From NCBI RefSeq assembly GCF_011745365.1, contig NW_024468909.1, positions 6,076,001-6,140,000 of the forward strand: DNA of 64,000 nucleotides, read 5' to 3'. Source of the stretch: Cryphonectria parasitica EP155. Taxonomy: Eukaryota > Ascomycota > Sordariomycetes > Diaporthales > Cryphonectriaceae. Positions 1 to 11,988 of the stretch are shown one piece after another (the first letter of the stretch is position 1; each line of letters begins with the position of its first letter). A model generated the notes under the pieces. It saw only the letters and a program-made list of their open reading frames with translations. It had not been told where the DNA came from and ran no database searches. The position numbers and the translations under genes are program-made.

Positions 1-298
1 AGCTTGCTACTCGAGAAGAACCCAAAGAAAATGAGAGGAGAAACATAACAAGGAAACAACAACAACGAAAGATGCACAAAAGCGAAAAGGTATCGTTGTA
101 GAAGGAAAAAAAAAGACCAATTAGAACAGACACCCGCCCCCCTCCTTTTCCCCCCTTTCCGCCACACAAAAGGAATGAAGAAGAAGAAAAAACCATTCTA
201 GGTTCAACGTTTCCTATAATTATGTTAGCCAACAGTGCAAGACATACGTTCTGATGTAAAGAAGAAAATGGGGGTGCAGTGAAAGGGATGACGACAAC

Positions 299-3004
299 TC
301 ACTTCTTGGAAGATTTCCTGGCCGGCGCACCGCCTCCAAACCAGCTCATAGCCTTCTTCTTCCGATCCCCCGATTTGCCCCTCTTGCCCTCGCGTCCGAC
401 ATCCACAATGTCCACCCCGCCATGTCCCGGCCTCGGCCCAGGCTGGCCATACACGGCGAACCGTGCCCCGTCTGGAGGGACAGGTGGCCTCTGCTCCGCC
501 ATGCCGGGCATGTTCATACCGGTAGCCATGCGCGGCGGGGCCTGCTGCGGACCGTAGCGGTGTGCACCACCGCCTGCAGCGGCAGCCTGGGCCTGCCGGC
601 GGAGCATGTTATGAATAAAGGCCTGCCGCTGCTCTGGTGGGATGTTGGGGGGAATGTGCATGGCGGCCTCGGGGAAGCCATGTCCTCGGGCGCCGCCGTG
701 TCCGCGGGCGTGGCCTCGCAGGGGGTGTTGCTGCAAGGGCCACATCTTCATGGTGATCTGCCAGCCCGGCTGGATGGTTGTGTCCCAAATCTCCTTGAGG
801 ATGAGTTCTCCCTCGGGCCCCTCTAGATCGTAGTGACCCTCGTGGACGTGTGGGCCGAGATCGTCAATGTGTTCGAAGGCTTGGTAGATGAGGCGCTCCA
901 TTGTCTTTGAAGAGTAAAAGATTTCTGTTAGAGGAACTGATGTATTGTGAAGGAGGAGGAGAAAAAAAAAAGGGAGGGGTGAAGGGCAAGGGGAGGAAGG
1001 ATGATACGTACCGGCCACTTGGAGGCCAGGCGGAAGGGGAAGCTGTATTTCCTCCCTACAGCATCCTTGAACTTGACGGGCTCCTTTTCTTGCTCGCCGC
1101 CGGGCGCCTTTTCCGCGGCGGCCTTCTCCTCGGCCTCTTTTGCCTCGGCCAGGATCCTCTTCCTCATCTCCTCGTCGTCTCTTTTCTTCTGCTCTTCTGC
1201 AGCCGCGGCAGCCTCGGCAGCAAGGCGCGCCTCGTCGGCGAACCGGAGCTTGGCGGCAGCCTCGGCCTTGGCCTGGTCCTCGGCGGCCTTCTTCTCCTCA
1301 GCCATCTTGGCCTCATACTCCTCGATGGCCTTCTGCTTGGCCTCCTTCTCGGCGAGCTCCTTGCGGGCCTTGTCCTCGGCGGCTTTGGCTTCGGCGGCGA
1401 TCCTGGCCTCCTCAGCAGCCTTCTGGTCCGCCAGCAGCTTCTCCTTGGTCTGGGTCTCGATAAGCAGGCGCTGCTTCTCCAGCTCCAGCTTGCGCTCCTC
1501 CTCGGCGGCCTTGGCGGCCTCGTACTTTTCGCGGGCGTCGCGCTCGGCCTTCTCCAGCGCCAGCGCGTGTTCCCTCTGCCGCTTCTCCTCTTCGCGCCTC
1601 TCGTGCTCGATGCGCTCGCGCTCCTCGCGGGCGGCCTGGGCCTTCAGCTCAGCCTCCACCCTGCGGCGTTCCTCCTCGACCTTGCGTGCCTCCTCGAGCC
1701 GCTCCAGGGCTGCCGCCTCGGCCGCGATCCGCGCCACCTCGATCTCCTTCTTGGCAACCTCCTGCGCCTCTCGCATCGCCTCCATGCGGTCCTTAAACTG
1801 CCTCTCGGCGTCCTCGCGGATCTTCTTCTCCATCTCAGCCTGCCGCTGGGCCTCGTCTGCCTTGGCCCTGTCCAGCTGCAGCTGCTGGAGCTGCATCTTC
1901 ATCCTCTCGAACTCGGGATCGGGCCTCCGGTCTTCAGGCTCTGGCGTCTTGGGGGCGCCGACTGTGGTGGCAGGCGGGGCTGCAGGCGGGTTTGAGTACA
2001 TCATGTGCTGGAGGTGGTGCGGCATGCCGTAGCTGCCATGGCTGACGGGCCCTGCGGCGCCAAAGTAGCTAGCAGGCGGCTGCTGGTACGGCAGCATCTC
2101 ATGACCGCGCTCGTAGTACCCGCTGTGCGGGGTAAATGGGTTGCTGCCGGCCCAGGGCACGACCTGTCCGCCGTATGGCGAGGGGTGCCCAAACCCGCTG
2201 ACGCCGCTGTGTGGATAGCCAGGCCGCCTGTGCGTGTCGTAGTAGGCGGCGCCCGGCGGCGCATAGTGGCCGCGCGGGTCGGGATAGAACTCGGATGTGT
2301 TGTCGCTGGCCATGGCGCCTGGCATGTAATCGGACCCAGGCACAGGCGCAAAGGGAGGGGGCGCGTGGATCTGGGGTGGGTGGTGCTGGTGGGCGCGTGG
2401 CTGGCGCGGGCGAGGGATGCTGTGCTGGCGCGAGGGGTGACGCTGCCCGACACGAGGACGCGCCCGGTCGCCAGACTGGGCTTGGAAGAAGGGCTCTGCA
2501 GAGGCCGAGGCGGAGTCGTCAGGGTCGATCTCGCCGCGCGGAGGCTCCCAGCCCTCGTCTTCTGTGCCTGTGTCGTCGTCTACGATGGAGTCCGAGTGCT
2601 CCTGGTCGTACTCGTCTTGTGTGTCGTCCTCCTCGTCGGTGATCGATCCCGAGTGTGAGGACGGCCGGCTGCTTTGGTGAATTCGAAGCCTTTCTCTATA
2701 AGGGTGGGAACCAAAACAAGGCAGAGAGTATCATCAGCTAATGTATCTCGACAGTTAAAGAGGAGGGACGGAGGAGAGGGGTGAGACCTAAACTAGGGCG
2801 GACAACTAGGGGGTAAACAAAAGCAGGTGAGGGAGGGGGAAGGGAAGGAAGGTACAATGACGATGATGCGCCTTTGGCTAGCCTAGATCACAGGCTAAGA
2901 GAAAGAAGGAGCAGATAGAAAGAAAAGAGAGAATGAAAAGCAAAGAAAATTAATAAGAAGAAGAAGAAGAAGAAGAAAAAAGGATGAATTGCTCACCGAG
3001 ACAT
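299..3004 (-). CDS. Coiled-coil protein with fungal ubiquitin-like (ULD) domain
   Basis: Three exons close in frame (3004-2997, 2695-1012, 904-299), giving about 765 aa. The start is ATG TCT CG followed by a GTGAGC donor; the acceptor TATAG restores MSRERLRIHQSS. The N-terminal ~230 residues are acidic and then Pro/Tyr/Gly/His-rich and look disordered. A long Glu/Lys/Ala/Arg-rich stretch follows (about residues 240-530) with typical coiled-coil composition. The C-terminal part carries the pattern FKDAVGRKYSFPF...W, then EGHYDL.GP.GE and IQPGW.ITMKMWP, which I recognise as the ubiquitin-like domain common in uncharacterised filamentous-fungal proteins; intron 2 splits it at KWP. The tail is Gly/Pro/Arg-rich and ends in lysines. 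Molecular function is unknown. The 299-nt first intron and 8-nt first coding exon are the least certain part; the internal exons are well supported. Confidence 0.8.
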
Positions 3005-3352
3005 TGGTAACACAAATCACACAAGATAGTGTACCTTTTTTGCACCCGACAAATCTGGGACGAGACCAGTCGGAGCAGAGGCGGTTGTTTTGGTCCTCAA
3101 CAGAGAATAACAGAGGAAAGAAGCGTGGACGAACCAGTGGCGACTGGGATGGGTTCCACGACTGTATCTTCTTGGACCAGGATGACCTGCGGGGGTGGGT
3201 ATATGTGTGTGTCTATGGCTTGTTTATTTTAACGCTGGATCGACCCCACCGCAATGCGAATTGCGCCAGACTGACGCAGCTGCGTGACGAACAGACTTTC
3301 GAAGGGGGAGGGGAAGAGGAGGACTGCCGGTGCGTGCGTGCCTCTCTGTGTA

Positions 3353-3391
3353 TTGTGTGTGCGTGTGTGCGTGTGTGCGTGTGTGCGTGTG
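3353..3391. repeat. GT/GTGC dinucleotide-type microsatellite
   Basis: Alternating purine-pyrimidine run of GTGTGTGC units about 350 bp upstream of the ULD protein start codon. Related GTGTGCGTGT tracts occur again near 3950-3968. Such tracts are length-variable; no function is implied. Confidence 0.8.
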
Positions 3392-4064
3392 TCCGTCCCG
3401 AAGTGCTGCTAGGTGGAAAACAACCCCTCAGGTCCGGTGACAATACGAATCCCACCTAAGCTTGACGGATGAAAATGGCGAATGGGAGGAGAGAGTTGGA
3501 TTATGTGTTCTAAGCGCGAAGGGAAGGGGGGGGGAGGCGGAGGGGTGGGAAAGGATTGGGGAGGAGGGGAGAGGAGAGTAATGCGCTTCCAAGGCTGCAA
3601 AGGCACCGAGGATTTGTAGGCAAGCCTGGGCGTGTAAGTCCTAAAGGGAGTCCACCAAGTGTATAGTGCAGAGTGTAGTGCAGTTGCAGGCTGAGAGAGG
3701 AGAAAGAGAGAGAAAGGTCTCGGCGCGAAGCGTTTCGACTTTCGTTGCTTGACCAGGCTGACCTGGCAAAGAGATGATCGCCAGGTGGTTGGGCTGCAAG
3801 GTCGAAAAGCGGATTGGGTATCGTTGGGAGAGAAAGCGTCAGCCTCGAGGATGCGGTGAAGAAAGTGATCCGCCCTGGCGGTTGGCTAACGATAACAGCT
3901 GAGCGTGAGCGATTTTAAAAAAAAAAAATTTAAATATTCCGGAATCGCTGTGTGTGCGTGTGCGTGTGTGCTGGGAGAAGGTGAAAACTGATGCGTCTAG
4001 AAGGCTCCTCGTGGCGTTGTCGTGGATTGGTGACACCGGGGCCAGGCGAATTTTTTTGGTTTTT

Positions 4065-4080
4065 GGGGGGGGGGGGGGGG
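4065..4080 (+). repeat. G16 homopolymer
   Basis: Uninterrupted run of sixteen G in intergenic DNA, preceded by two T runs. It is the longest of seven G or C runs of at least 10 in this window. Confidence 0.9.
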
Positions 4081-6245
4081 AGCGATTGGATGGTGGTGGG
4101 TGGCCTTCATAGATCTGCGATGTAATTACCATAGTACATGTAAACAGTACAGGCTACAATACAGGCGGGTAGAGAGTTGCATTGCACTGCCTGACTGGCC
4201 ATCTGATGGCTTGGCTGGCGGGCCAGGGCGGAGACAAGAACTTGGTTGTGGTATGGGTCAGAAGTCCCGGCTACTGCAGTGGTTGTGCAGGCAATCTAAT
4301 GCCCTGTAGCCAAGCACCATCAGACGTCCAATCTCAGGCTACAGGCCCACGGTAGGATGGCTGGTTAGATGCACGATGACGGCCATGGAGATCAGGTGTT
4401 GAGGAAGGGGGGAAAACAATGCCCGCCACCACCGCAAACCTTTGGTCTTCGTTCGTTCGTCCAGGCTCGCCGCGAGAATCGACCCCCAAGCAGAAAGTCC
4501 GAGCTTCTTCTCCCACCCCTCCTTCTCGGTTGGACCCGTCACAAACCAGATTGTAGATCTCAAAGAGGGTCGCTTGCATCTGCCCCTCCTTCGCAGGCAC
4601 TTCTCGTCTTGACCAGATAGGTTGTTCATAAGTGGGTTGTGGTTTCACTGGTGACGATGGACGTTCCCATGCAACTACTGCTGACGAGTATTCCAACACA
4701 CACACAAGAAAGATGTCTGACAAATTCCCAAGACCTCATCGGGGGTCGGCAGACGGATCGCCTGACCATTGATGCCGGAAGCTTGGACTAACGGGTCTGG
4801 CTCGTGTAAGCCGGGACCTTTGATCCACCAGACCTGGTCGACCACCACCACTTCTTCATCATCATCATCGCACAAGGCTCTGACTGTCCAGGGCCAAGAT
4901 TCATCGCAACAAGGACCAGACAGGCCCGCGAACAGGGTCCGTTCTCACGGCATACCGTCGGAGGCTAAAGAGAAGAGTCGATTCAAGAACATTTCAAGAC
5001 TTGAGACGACGGTCTCGTAAACCCAGTAACGTGACTGCACTGACTGGAGAGGAAAAGAGAAAGAGGATTCTTCGTGTTTCGAAAGGGCTCTTCTCAGTCG
5101 GCCTGTCTGGCCAGCCCTGTTCGGCGGCGGGATCTTCGATTCCACAACCTTCTTGCTGGCACCGGTGCTAAGGCAATGCGTGTGTACGTGGTATGCAGTA
5201 GTAGTAGTAGTATGCCTGTCGGCCGGCCACAAGCCACCACCCCCTGGTCACGCATGCATGCACGCACGCAAGGCCGGCTCTATGCAGGTCGGAAGTTCTG
5301 CTAATGGTCTTGTGTTTTTGTGCTGGCTGTGCCGGCTTGTTCAGTCGACACCACCTGCCAGAGTCGGCGGGGTCTGTACGAGGCTGGCTTTGATAGATGC
5401 ACATGGTCCCGTTTCTAGTTGTCCCCAGAAGCTGAACTGGCTTGCCTTCTGTCGTTGCATTATATTCTAGACCAGGGGTCCACCTTGTTTTGTTCTTTCG
5501 CTGTCATTTGCTCGAAGGGGATCAGCGCATGTCAAAGGCTCACCATCTACTGAAGTCAATTTGAACAAGAAAAATAATCGTGCTGATTCTATTTCGGCAC
5601 TGGTAGCAGTCTTAATGCTTGTCGTGAGTTGTGTAGATATCCCCATCCCTAACAGGACTGACATACCCAAGAGGCTATTCCCGCTGGACGTCTAAAATTT
5701 AGTCGCCTCCACCAACAACAGCATCGGCGCAAGAACGTGTGTTTGAACTCATTTAGAGGCGGTAAGAGATAGAAGAATTTGGGCTTTAGGGCCATAAGCA
5801 AGGAAATGCACCACTCAAGCTGCAGGTCCAGATCCAACCTCGATGCAGGTCCAGGATTTCGACCAAAGAGCAGGAACAGCCCCTGGAGGCGCAATCGAGA
5901 AGTGATGGTGGCCGGGCTTCTCAGAACCCACCCCGAGACTCTTTTCAAAGCACTAACGCCCAACGCAGCTCCAGTCAAATAATGCCACGTGCGAGGTCGT
6001 CTGCTACTCTTGACTGCGCATGGTCCCTCAGATATGCACGGCGTGAATTCGAGGTACCAAGAGTGGCACCGATAGTCATCGCTGAAGCCCTGGGTTGACC
6101 TGTACCCGTCGGGTTCTGTTTGTTCCTGTGATGACTGGGCACGCAGACCAGACCTCGGCAGCGTTGGTAACTGGTGCATCCCGACCACGTCATTGGCCTG
6201 AGCATGTAAAGTAGGACCGTATTATGCTCAAAGTCGTGCAACCTC

Positions 6246-7395
6246 TCATCTAATGACACTGGTTGACTCATTCGAAAGGAGTTCGCGTACGGCTGTAAGT
6301 TCCGACTCCTCGTAGCCACACCAGCCTTTTTCCTTCGAACTACTACGGCGGACGATCTCAGAGAGCTTCTCTGTAGCCTTCTCGCTGAGCCTCTCGACAA
6401 TCCCCTTGGTGGGGAACGAAAATTCATCTGAGTCAGTCTGCTTGCTGTATCTGGAAGGATCGTTCAGAAGCTTGGTGGTGACCTGAATAGCAATCAGCAT
6501 GACCCCACCCCGTCAGTGCTCATGTCCCGATATTCACCCACCAGTTTGAGACCATAGTAGCCGCGCAGATAGTCGTCACAGAGCTCGATGCTTCTGCAGA
6601 ATCTCTTTAAGGATTCTGCAAGATACTTGCGAGCGGCATTGTCGTCCGCACCGGAGGCCGTTGCTGTCATGTATTCCACCTCTCCCAGTCGGGCATGAAT
6701 CTGCGCCTCTGATTAGTTCGGATACACGTTCCCTCATCCTCGCTGTTACTGACATTCCAGGCGTTTGGTGCTAGTACCAAGACTTCCTCCAGAGAATAGA
6801 CAGCTTGCGTGTACAGGCCCTGAGAGAAGTAGATGTCGGCAAGCTCAGCCCAGGACTCTGCGTCGACGGGACAAAAGTCCAGCAAGGCATTCAGTCCGGA
6901 AACCGCCTCAGCAGTACGGCCTAGTGAGCGAAGTAATGTAATTCGGCGCTTCGTGACAGGCTACACACAGTCAATATACAAATAGCCACTGGTGGACTTG
7001 AGAGACAAGCCACTGACAATGTTGGTATTGTTCTCGGCCAAGATCGCATCATATTCCTTGAGCACCTTCTCGAGCTCGGCATTGTTAGAGGCTTCGGCCT
7101 CCTTGACTAGGCCAGTGAAAGCCATGATTCGCTCATTGTCATCACCAAACCGTTTGACGAGCCTCTCGAGACATTCGTGGGCGGACATTTCGTCGCCTGT
7201 CCGGAGGCATGACAGCAACAGGTTCTCGTAGGTAATCCATAGCTCTGTGCTCTCCGGCGCGGAGAAGAGGGACGTCAACACCGACGACGAGATGGTGCTC
7301 GGCGAGCTCTGAAGCACGTACGGTGCACGTTGCGACAATTCGAGGGCTTGCGCCGGAGAGAGCTGGCTTGGGGGATGAAGGAGTGACGGGGCCAT
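6246..7395 (-). CDS. EMC2: ER membrane protein complex subunit 2 (TPR protein)
   Basis: Four exons: 7395-7018, 6960-6754, 6700-6542, 6482-6246, giving 326 aa. EMC2 is the cytosolic tetratricopeptide-repeat scaffold of the ER membrane complex, which inserts and stabilises multipass and tail-anchored membrane proteins. Family hallmarks visible after splicing are NIPVTKRRITLLRSLGR, LNALLDFCPVDAESWAELADIY, YSLEEVLVLAPNAWN and IHARLGEVEY, in the expected order and at the family's usual length. ATG 7395 has a good context (GACCATGG). Donors are GTCAGT twice and GTGGGT; the GTGGGT choice restores KLVTTKLL without a frame break. It is transcribed away from the AP-3 delta gene across a 617-bp shared upstream region. 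No signal peptide, as expected for a peripheral cytosolic subunit. Confidence 0.92.
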
Positions 7396-8012
7396 GGTCG
7401 ACAATTGCTCGGCGTGTCGGGTTAGGTAGATAGGTCGATAGACGATGACGATGAAACGTCGTCTGTAAGAGAGAGGACAGTGGGTGGTTCCTATCGTGAG
7501 GACGAGAACGGATGTGGAAGCAGCTCGAGATGTTGTTTTGGGGTTTGGTGAAGGCGTTTCGGCAAGCTGGAAGTCACGACCAGGGATCATCAATAGAAAG
7601 AGAGGTAGCTGGTCCCTGCTAAGAATGCCCCTCAGGGTGCAATTATTACGTGAGCGGGTGAGGTACAGGGTACCCCTGTAGCGTGGGGCATCTGGGAGCG
7701 ATGATGTGCCATGCTTGCCACGAGCCGCTGTAGCTTCGACTCGGAGTAATAAAGTGGCTGCGTAACGAATTACACACACCACAGACCTCATCCTTCGCAG
7801 AACGAAGCAAACCGAGCCAACACGGCGCAACGGAGGGACCTCGCAACTGCGCCTACAAGATGATCACAGAAGATATGCGTCAGGTTCCATCCACCTCCTA
7901 ATTCTCCTAGATTTCGAGCAGCAGCATCTCCTCTCCTCTCTACCATACCGAACCCGGGCGTGACTTGAGGAGAGGCAACTGCCTCCTCGTCTCGGCAAGA
8001 TGTATGCTACCA
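7396..8012. promoter_or_regulatory. Shared divergent promoter region EMC2 / AP-3 delta
   Basis: A 617-bp spacer separates the two divergent start codons, so both promoters and 5' leaders lie here. It contains a CT-rich tract (about 7895-7985) just before the AP-3 delta start, typical of fungal leaders. No specific regulator site can be assigned. Confidence 0.6.
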
Positions 8013-11000
8013 TGGCCGACAAGTGCGGTACAAAAATTCCAGAGGCTGAAATGATAGCAGGTTCGAGAAGTCCCTCTATGACTTCATCCGTGGCCTGCGG
8101 AACCACAAGGGCCACGAGAAGGAGTACATTCAGAATTGTCTGAAAGAATGCCGCGCCGAAGTTCGAACGCAAGATATGGGTTAGTGGGCCGGCCGTGTAC
8201 TGTTCTTGGCCATAGATTTGCTTAGAGACTGATACGGGATGACAGATCTCAAGGCGACTGCCTTGCTCAAGCTCTGCTACCTCGAGATGATGGGCCACGA
8301 CATGTCATGGGCCTCCTTTCACGTCCTCGAGGTCATGTCCTCTGCCAAGTATCACCAGAAGCGCATTGGATACCTGGCCGCCGTCCAGAGCTTTCGACCC
8401 GATACCGAAGTCCTGATGCTGGCCACAAATTTGATCAAGAAGGTTTGCACATGACCGAATATTGCGTTCCCAATAGATTGCTTGACGGCTAACAACTCTT
8501 CTGCCCAGGACCTGGCCTCTCCTTCAGCGACGACGATCATTCTTCCGATCACTGCCCTTCCTCACGTAATCAATCCTTCGTTGGCCCTGTCAACTCTCTC
8601 CGATCTCATACCGCGTCTCACCTCCAGCAACCCCTCGATCCGAAAGAAGACCATTGTCACATTATACAGATTAGCGCTGGTGTATCCAGAGACACTCAGG
8701 GCAGCATGGCCGCAGATTAAGGATCGCCTTATGTCCCCAGATGAGGACCCCAGTGTGACGGCTGCCATCGTGAATGTCGTCTGCGAATTGGGCTGGAGGC
8801 GCCCGAATGACTTCCTCCCTCTAGCACCCAGGCTGTTTGAACTTCTGGTCGACGGGAACAATAATTGGATGGCCATCAAGTTGATCAAGCTGGTACGTTT
8901 AGCCGAGTGCGTGAGCATGTAACTTGACTAACAGATTAAAAGTTTGCTACCTTGACGCCTCTAGAACCTCGGCTTGTTCGAAAGTTGCTACCTCCTCTCA
9001 CAGACCTGATACGGACCACACCAGCTATGTCTCTACTATATGAATGCATCAATGGTATTATTCAGGGTGGTATCCTCGGGGACTCCGACGATGTATCAGG
9101 CAGGGAAGAGATCGCATCTTTGTGTGTCACAAAGCTTCGAGGCATGATTATGGTTGATGGTGATCCGAACCGTGAGACAACACCACTCGTTCCTCTTCCA
9201 GCATACCAGGCTAATCTTCCAAATTCAGTGAAATACGTCGCCCTGCTGGCTTTCAACAAAATTGTCATAACACATCCTTTCTTGGTGGCTCAACAAGAGG
9301 ATGTGATTATGGAGTGTATAGACAGTCCCGACATCACCATCCGCGTTCAGGCCTTGAACTTGGTCAAGGGCATGGTCAGCAGCGACAATTTAATGTCAAT
9401 AGTCAGCCGCCTCATGAGACAGCTGAAGAACTCGACCCCTGCAAGGCCGACGGCTCAAAGACTTGAGACGGGCTCAGACGAGGATGTGGACGCCGAGGTC
9501 GCCATCAACCCACACGAGAGAGAAGCCGAGCAGGCGCCGCCATTGCCAGATGACTACAGGATTGAGGTGATTGGGCGGATCTTGGCTATGTGTTCCCAGG
9601 ACAACTACAGCAATCTCGTCGACTTCGAATGGTACATCGACATCTTGACACAACTTGTGCGGATGGCTCCCGTCTCAAGACAGGTTGACGACGGCCTTGA
9701 GCAGACTGCGACGACCACTCAGCTTTCGGCAGGAGACGTATCAGAAAAGATTGGAAATGAGTTGAGGAGCTTGGCAGTAAAGGTCAAGGCAATTAGGCCC
9801 ACTGCAGTGAATGCTGCCGAACTTATTTTGCGCCAATACGGCATCGAGTCGAACTCGACACAATCCGTCACATCGGGCGCACTCAGGCCTGTTGCTTGGA
9901 TCGTCGGAGAATACTCGGACCAGTTGACGTCCTCGGAAGATAGCCTGGGACATTTGCTGCAGATACTACCTCGTGCCAAGTATCCTGATGTCCTAGCCTC
10001 TTGTCTGCAAGCGACGATCAAGATCTTCGCCCAGGTCGCCGGAAGCGATCTTGATATCTGGACATCGGAACGGAAGGCCAAGACGTCGTTGTTACTGGCG
10101 CGAATAGTACACGTGCTGGAACCCTTGGCTCTTCATCCCAACCTCGAGGTTCAAGAGCGCGCGGTCGAGTTCACCGAGCTCCTCAAGCTTACTTCTGAGG
10201 CCGTTTGTGGGCAGCCCACTTCAACCGACGAAGTCCAACAAGACCCACCGCTGTTACTCACGCAGGCAATCCCTTCCTTGTTCATTGGATGGGAACTGAA
10301 CTCGGTTGCTCCAGGTGCACAGATAAATGTGCCATTGCCAGCCGGGCTCGACCTTGACGAGCCCATCCACCCCAATCTCAATCGGCTGCTATCTGCAGCA
10401 GACACTATCACCCCCGGCATAGAAGAGGAAGACGAGTTCGAGGTTTACTACTACCAGAGACCGCCACCGACGACGATCTCGTCCACTGAGCCTGCCATCA
10501 ACAGACTTGCAGACGCGCCCGAGGAGATCGCAACGTCGTATCAGGCAAGCGAGGAAAGCTACCTCGACCCTGACATCTTGGCAAGGCGAAAGGCAGAGCG
10601 CGACGAGAGAAACAAAGATGATCCATTCTACATCCAGGCGCCCGCCAGCCGCACAGGGACCTCAACACCTATTCATAATATACTGCAGACCGAGAACGGC
10701 CCTGATCTCGATATAGACTCGATACCCGTCATGCAACTCGACCTCGGCAAAGTGGAGAGCGCCGGACCGACGTCTAATCTCAGCCTGCGACCAAAACCGC
10801 GGCAACGTGTGGTGATCGCTCAGGATGAGAACCTGGCTGGTAGTGGCGGGTCGACGCCGCGTAATTACGACTCAGAAAACAACTCGGACGCCCTCACAAA
10901 GGCCCGCGCCAAGAAGCTCAAGCAGTCGCTGCTGCAGGTGGACTCGAGTAATATTGGCAGCCTCACATTGGAAGGTGGCGGGGATAGTGTGAACGGCTCT

Positions 11001-11369
11001 GGGTACGACTATGAGCGTCAGAAGCAGGAAGAGGCTGAGATGGCACAGGCCATGAAGGAGGTCGAGAGATTGCGACTGGAGATGCAGAGAGCTAACGAGA
11101 GAATACAAGTTGCGCAAGGCGTGGATGTCGAGGGCACGGTGATCAAGAAGAGGAAGAAGAAGGCAACGAGGCCAAAGGTCGAGGGAGAGGAAGGAGGCGA
11201 GCCTGTTGTTACTAAAGTGAAGAAGAAAAAGAAGCAGCCTGCTGCGGTGACAGGGGAGGCTGACGGGGAGAACGGAGAGGGCCTGGCTGCGGGTGCTGGA
11301 GAGGCCACGGTCAAGCCAAAGAAGAAGAAGAAACCTAAGCCGCCTGTGGAGATACAGGAGTCTGCTTAA
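8013..11369 (+). CDS. APL5: AP-3 complex subunit delta (adaptin)
   Basis: Large subunit of the AP-3 coat adaptor, which sorts cargo from Golgi/endosomes to the vacuole. Six exons: 8013-8023, 8061-8179, 8246-8442, 8509-8892, 8943-9171, 9229-11369, giving 1026 aa. The protein opens MADKFEKSLYDFIRGLRNHKG, the conserved delta-adaptin start, followed by the Adaptin_N solenoid (CYLEMMGHDMSWASFHVLEV, KRIGYLAAVQSF, EDPSVTAAIVNVVCELGW, YECINGIIQGGI). After about residue 600 it becomes a charged hinge and ends in a Lys-rich tail (KKRKKK, KKKKK), as in fungal orthologues. Two oddities: intron 1 appears to be only 37 nt with a weak GTGCGG donor, and intron 5 (9172-9228) is 57 nt without a stop, so unspliced it would add 19 residues inside the conserved DPNLKYVALLAF block. 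Confidence 0.93.
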
Positions 11370-11763
11370 ATATCTCTGAAAGGATAAGGAAGAAAGAAGA
11401 AACAATAACAAGAAAAAAAGAGGAAATTCCCTTTATGGACACCAGTGACAGAGGGCCTCTCTCCTAACCGACGTCCGTGAAGTCTAGCTGACCGCATCAA
11501 ATACATGGACCTCAAACACATGCAAGATCAGTTTAGATTGCGTTGTGTCTTGTGGCTGCATGCTTCAAGACGACGAATTTGGATCCGTGCTGTCGTTTCA
11601 TACTGGTGGTAGCTTTGAGCAATACACGCAGCCGTATGTAGGAGAATCATGTCACACAGACCTCTCCGCCTCTCCGAAACTCGTCCTAATGATTCCCAGT
11701 CCGCTCACCCATTTGCTTGATATAGCTATTGTAAAATTACTGCTGCAAGAAACAAGGCAGCAG
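11370..11763. other. Intergenic region between AP-3 delta and tRNA-Ile
   Basis: The first part is A/G-rich and is probably the AP-3 delta 3' UTR. I see no further gene before the tRNA. Confidence 0.6.
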
Positions 11764-11864
11764 GCTCCGATCGCTCAGTTGGTCAAAGCTCCGGTCTTAT
11801 AGCTCATCTCCAAAGAAAAGATGCCACTATGCCGGCGCCCTCGGTTCGTGTCCGAGTCGGAGCA
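11764..11864 (+). tRNA. tRNA-Ile (anticodon UAU) with 28-nt intron
   Basis: A cloverleaf folds by eye. The acceptor stem GCTCCGA/TCGGAGC is 7/7 paired with discriminator A. The D arm is GCTC-AGTTGGTCAA-AGC, with GG in the loop and a 13:22 mismatch. Anticodon stem CCGGT/GCCGG encloses loop CTTATA..T with anticodon TAT at 11798-11800. The T arm CTCGG/CCGAG is fully paired. A 28-nt intron (11802-11829) sits in the canonical place, one base after the anticodon. A T4 stretch at 11875-11878 fits a Pol III terminator. The T loop reads TTCGTGT, so position 58 is T instead of the nearly invariant A; this deviation slightly lowers confidence. tRNA-Ile(UAU) reads AUA codons and contains an intron in other fungi too. 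Confidence 0.88.
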
Positions 11865-11988
11865 GAACATCTCCTTTTCTTTTATGTTGTTTATTTTGTT
11901 CCTTTTGGTATATGAACCGTTAACAACCCTAAAATCAGAATTGATATGGAGTTTATCGAGCTTATCGTTTCCTACCCCTTCTTCTCAC

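Larger units (their letters stand above)
3005..6245. other. Intergenic region without a supportable gene
   Basis: About 3.2 kb between the start of the ULD gene and the end of EMC2. ORFs are short, overlap on both strands and show no recognisable protein. It holds a GT-rich microsatellite (3353-3391), an A-run near 3916, a 16-G run (4065-4080), and short trinucleotide repeats near 4855 (ATC) and 5198 (AGT). The part next to 3004 should contain the ULD promoter and 5' leader. I see no tRNA or 5S gene here. Confidence 0.6.

Noticed and set aside
901..2032. Plus-strand frames of 340-364 codons opposite the ULD gene
   Set aside because: Leu- or Ser-rich translation is the complement of the Glu/Lys/Ala coiled coil; low complexity only.
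4334..4723. 129-codon minus-strand frame in the 3-6 kb gap
   Set aside because: Overlapped by equally long frames in other phases and the other strand; no recognisable sequence.
5125..5155. TCTTCGATTCC, a tRNA T-loop-like string
   Set aside because: No flanking stem and no matching acceptor or anticodon arm.
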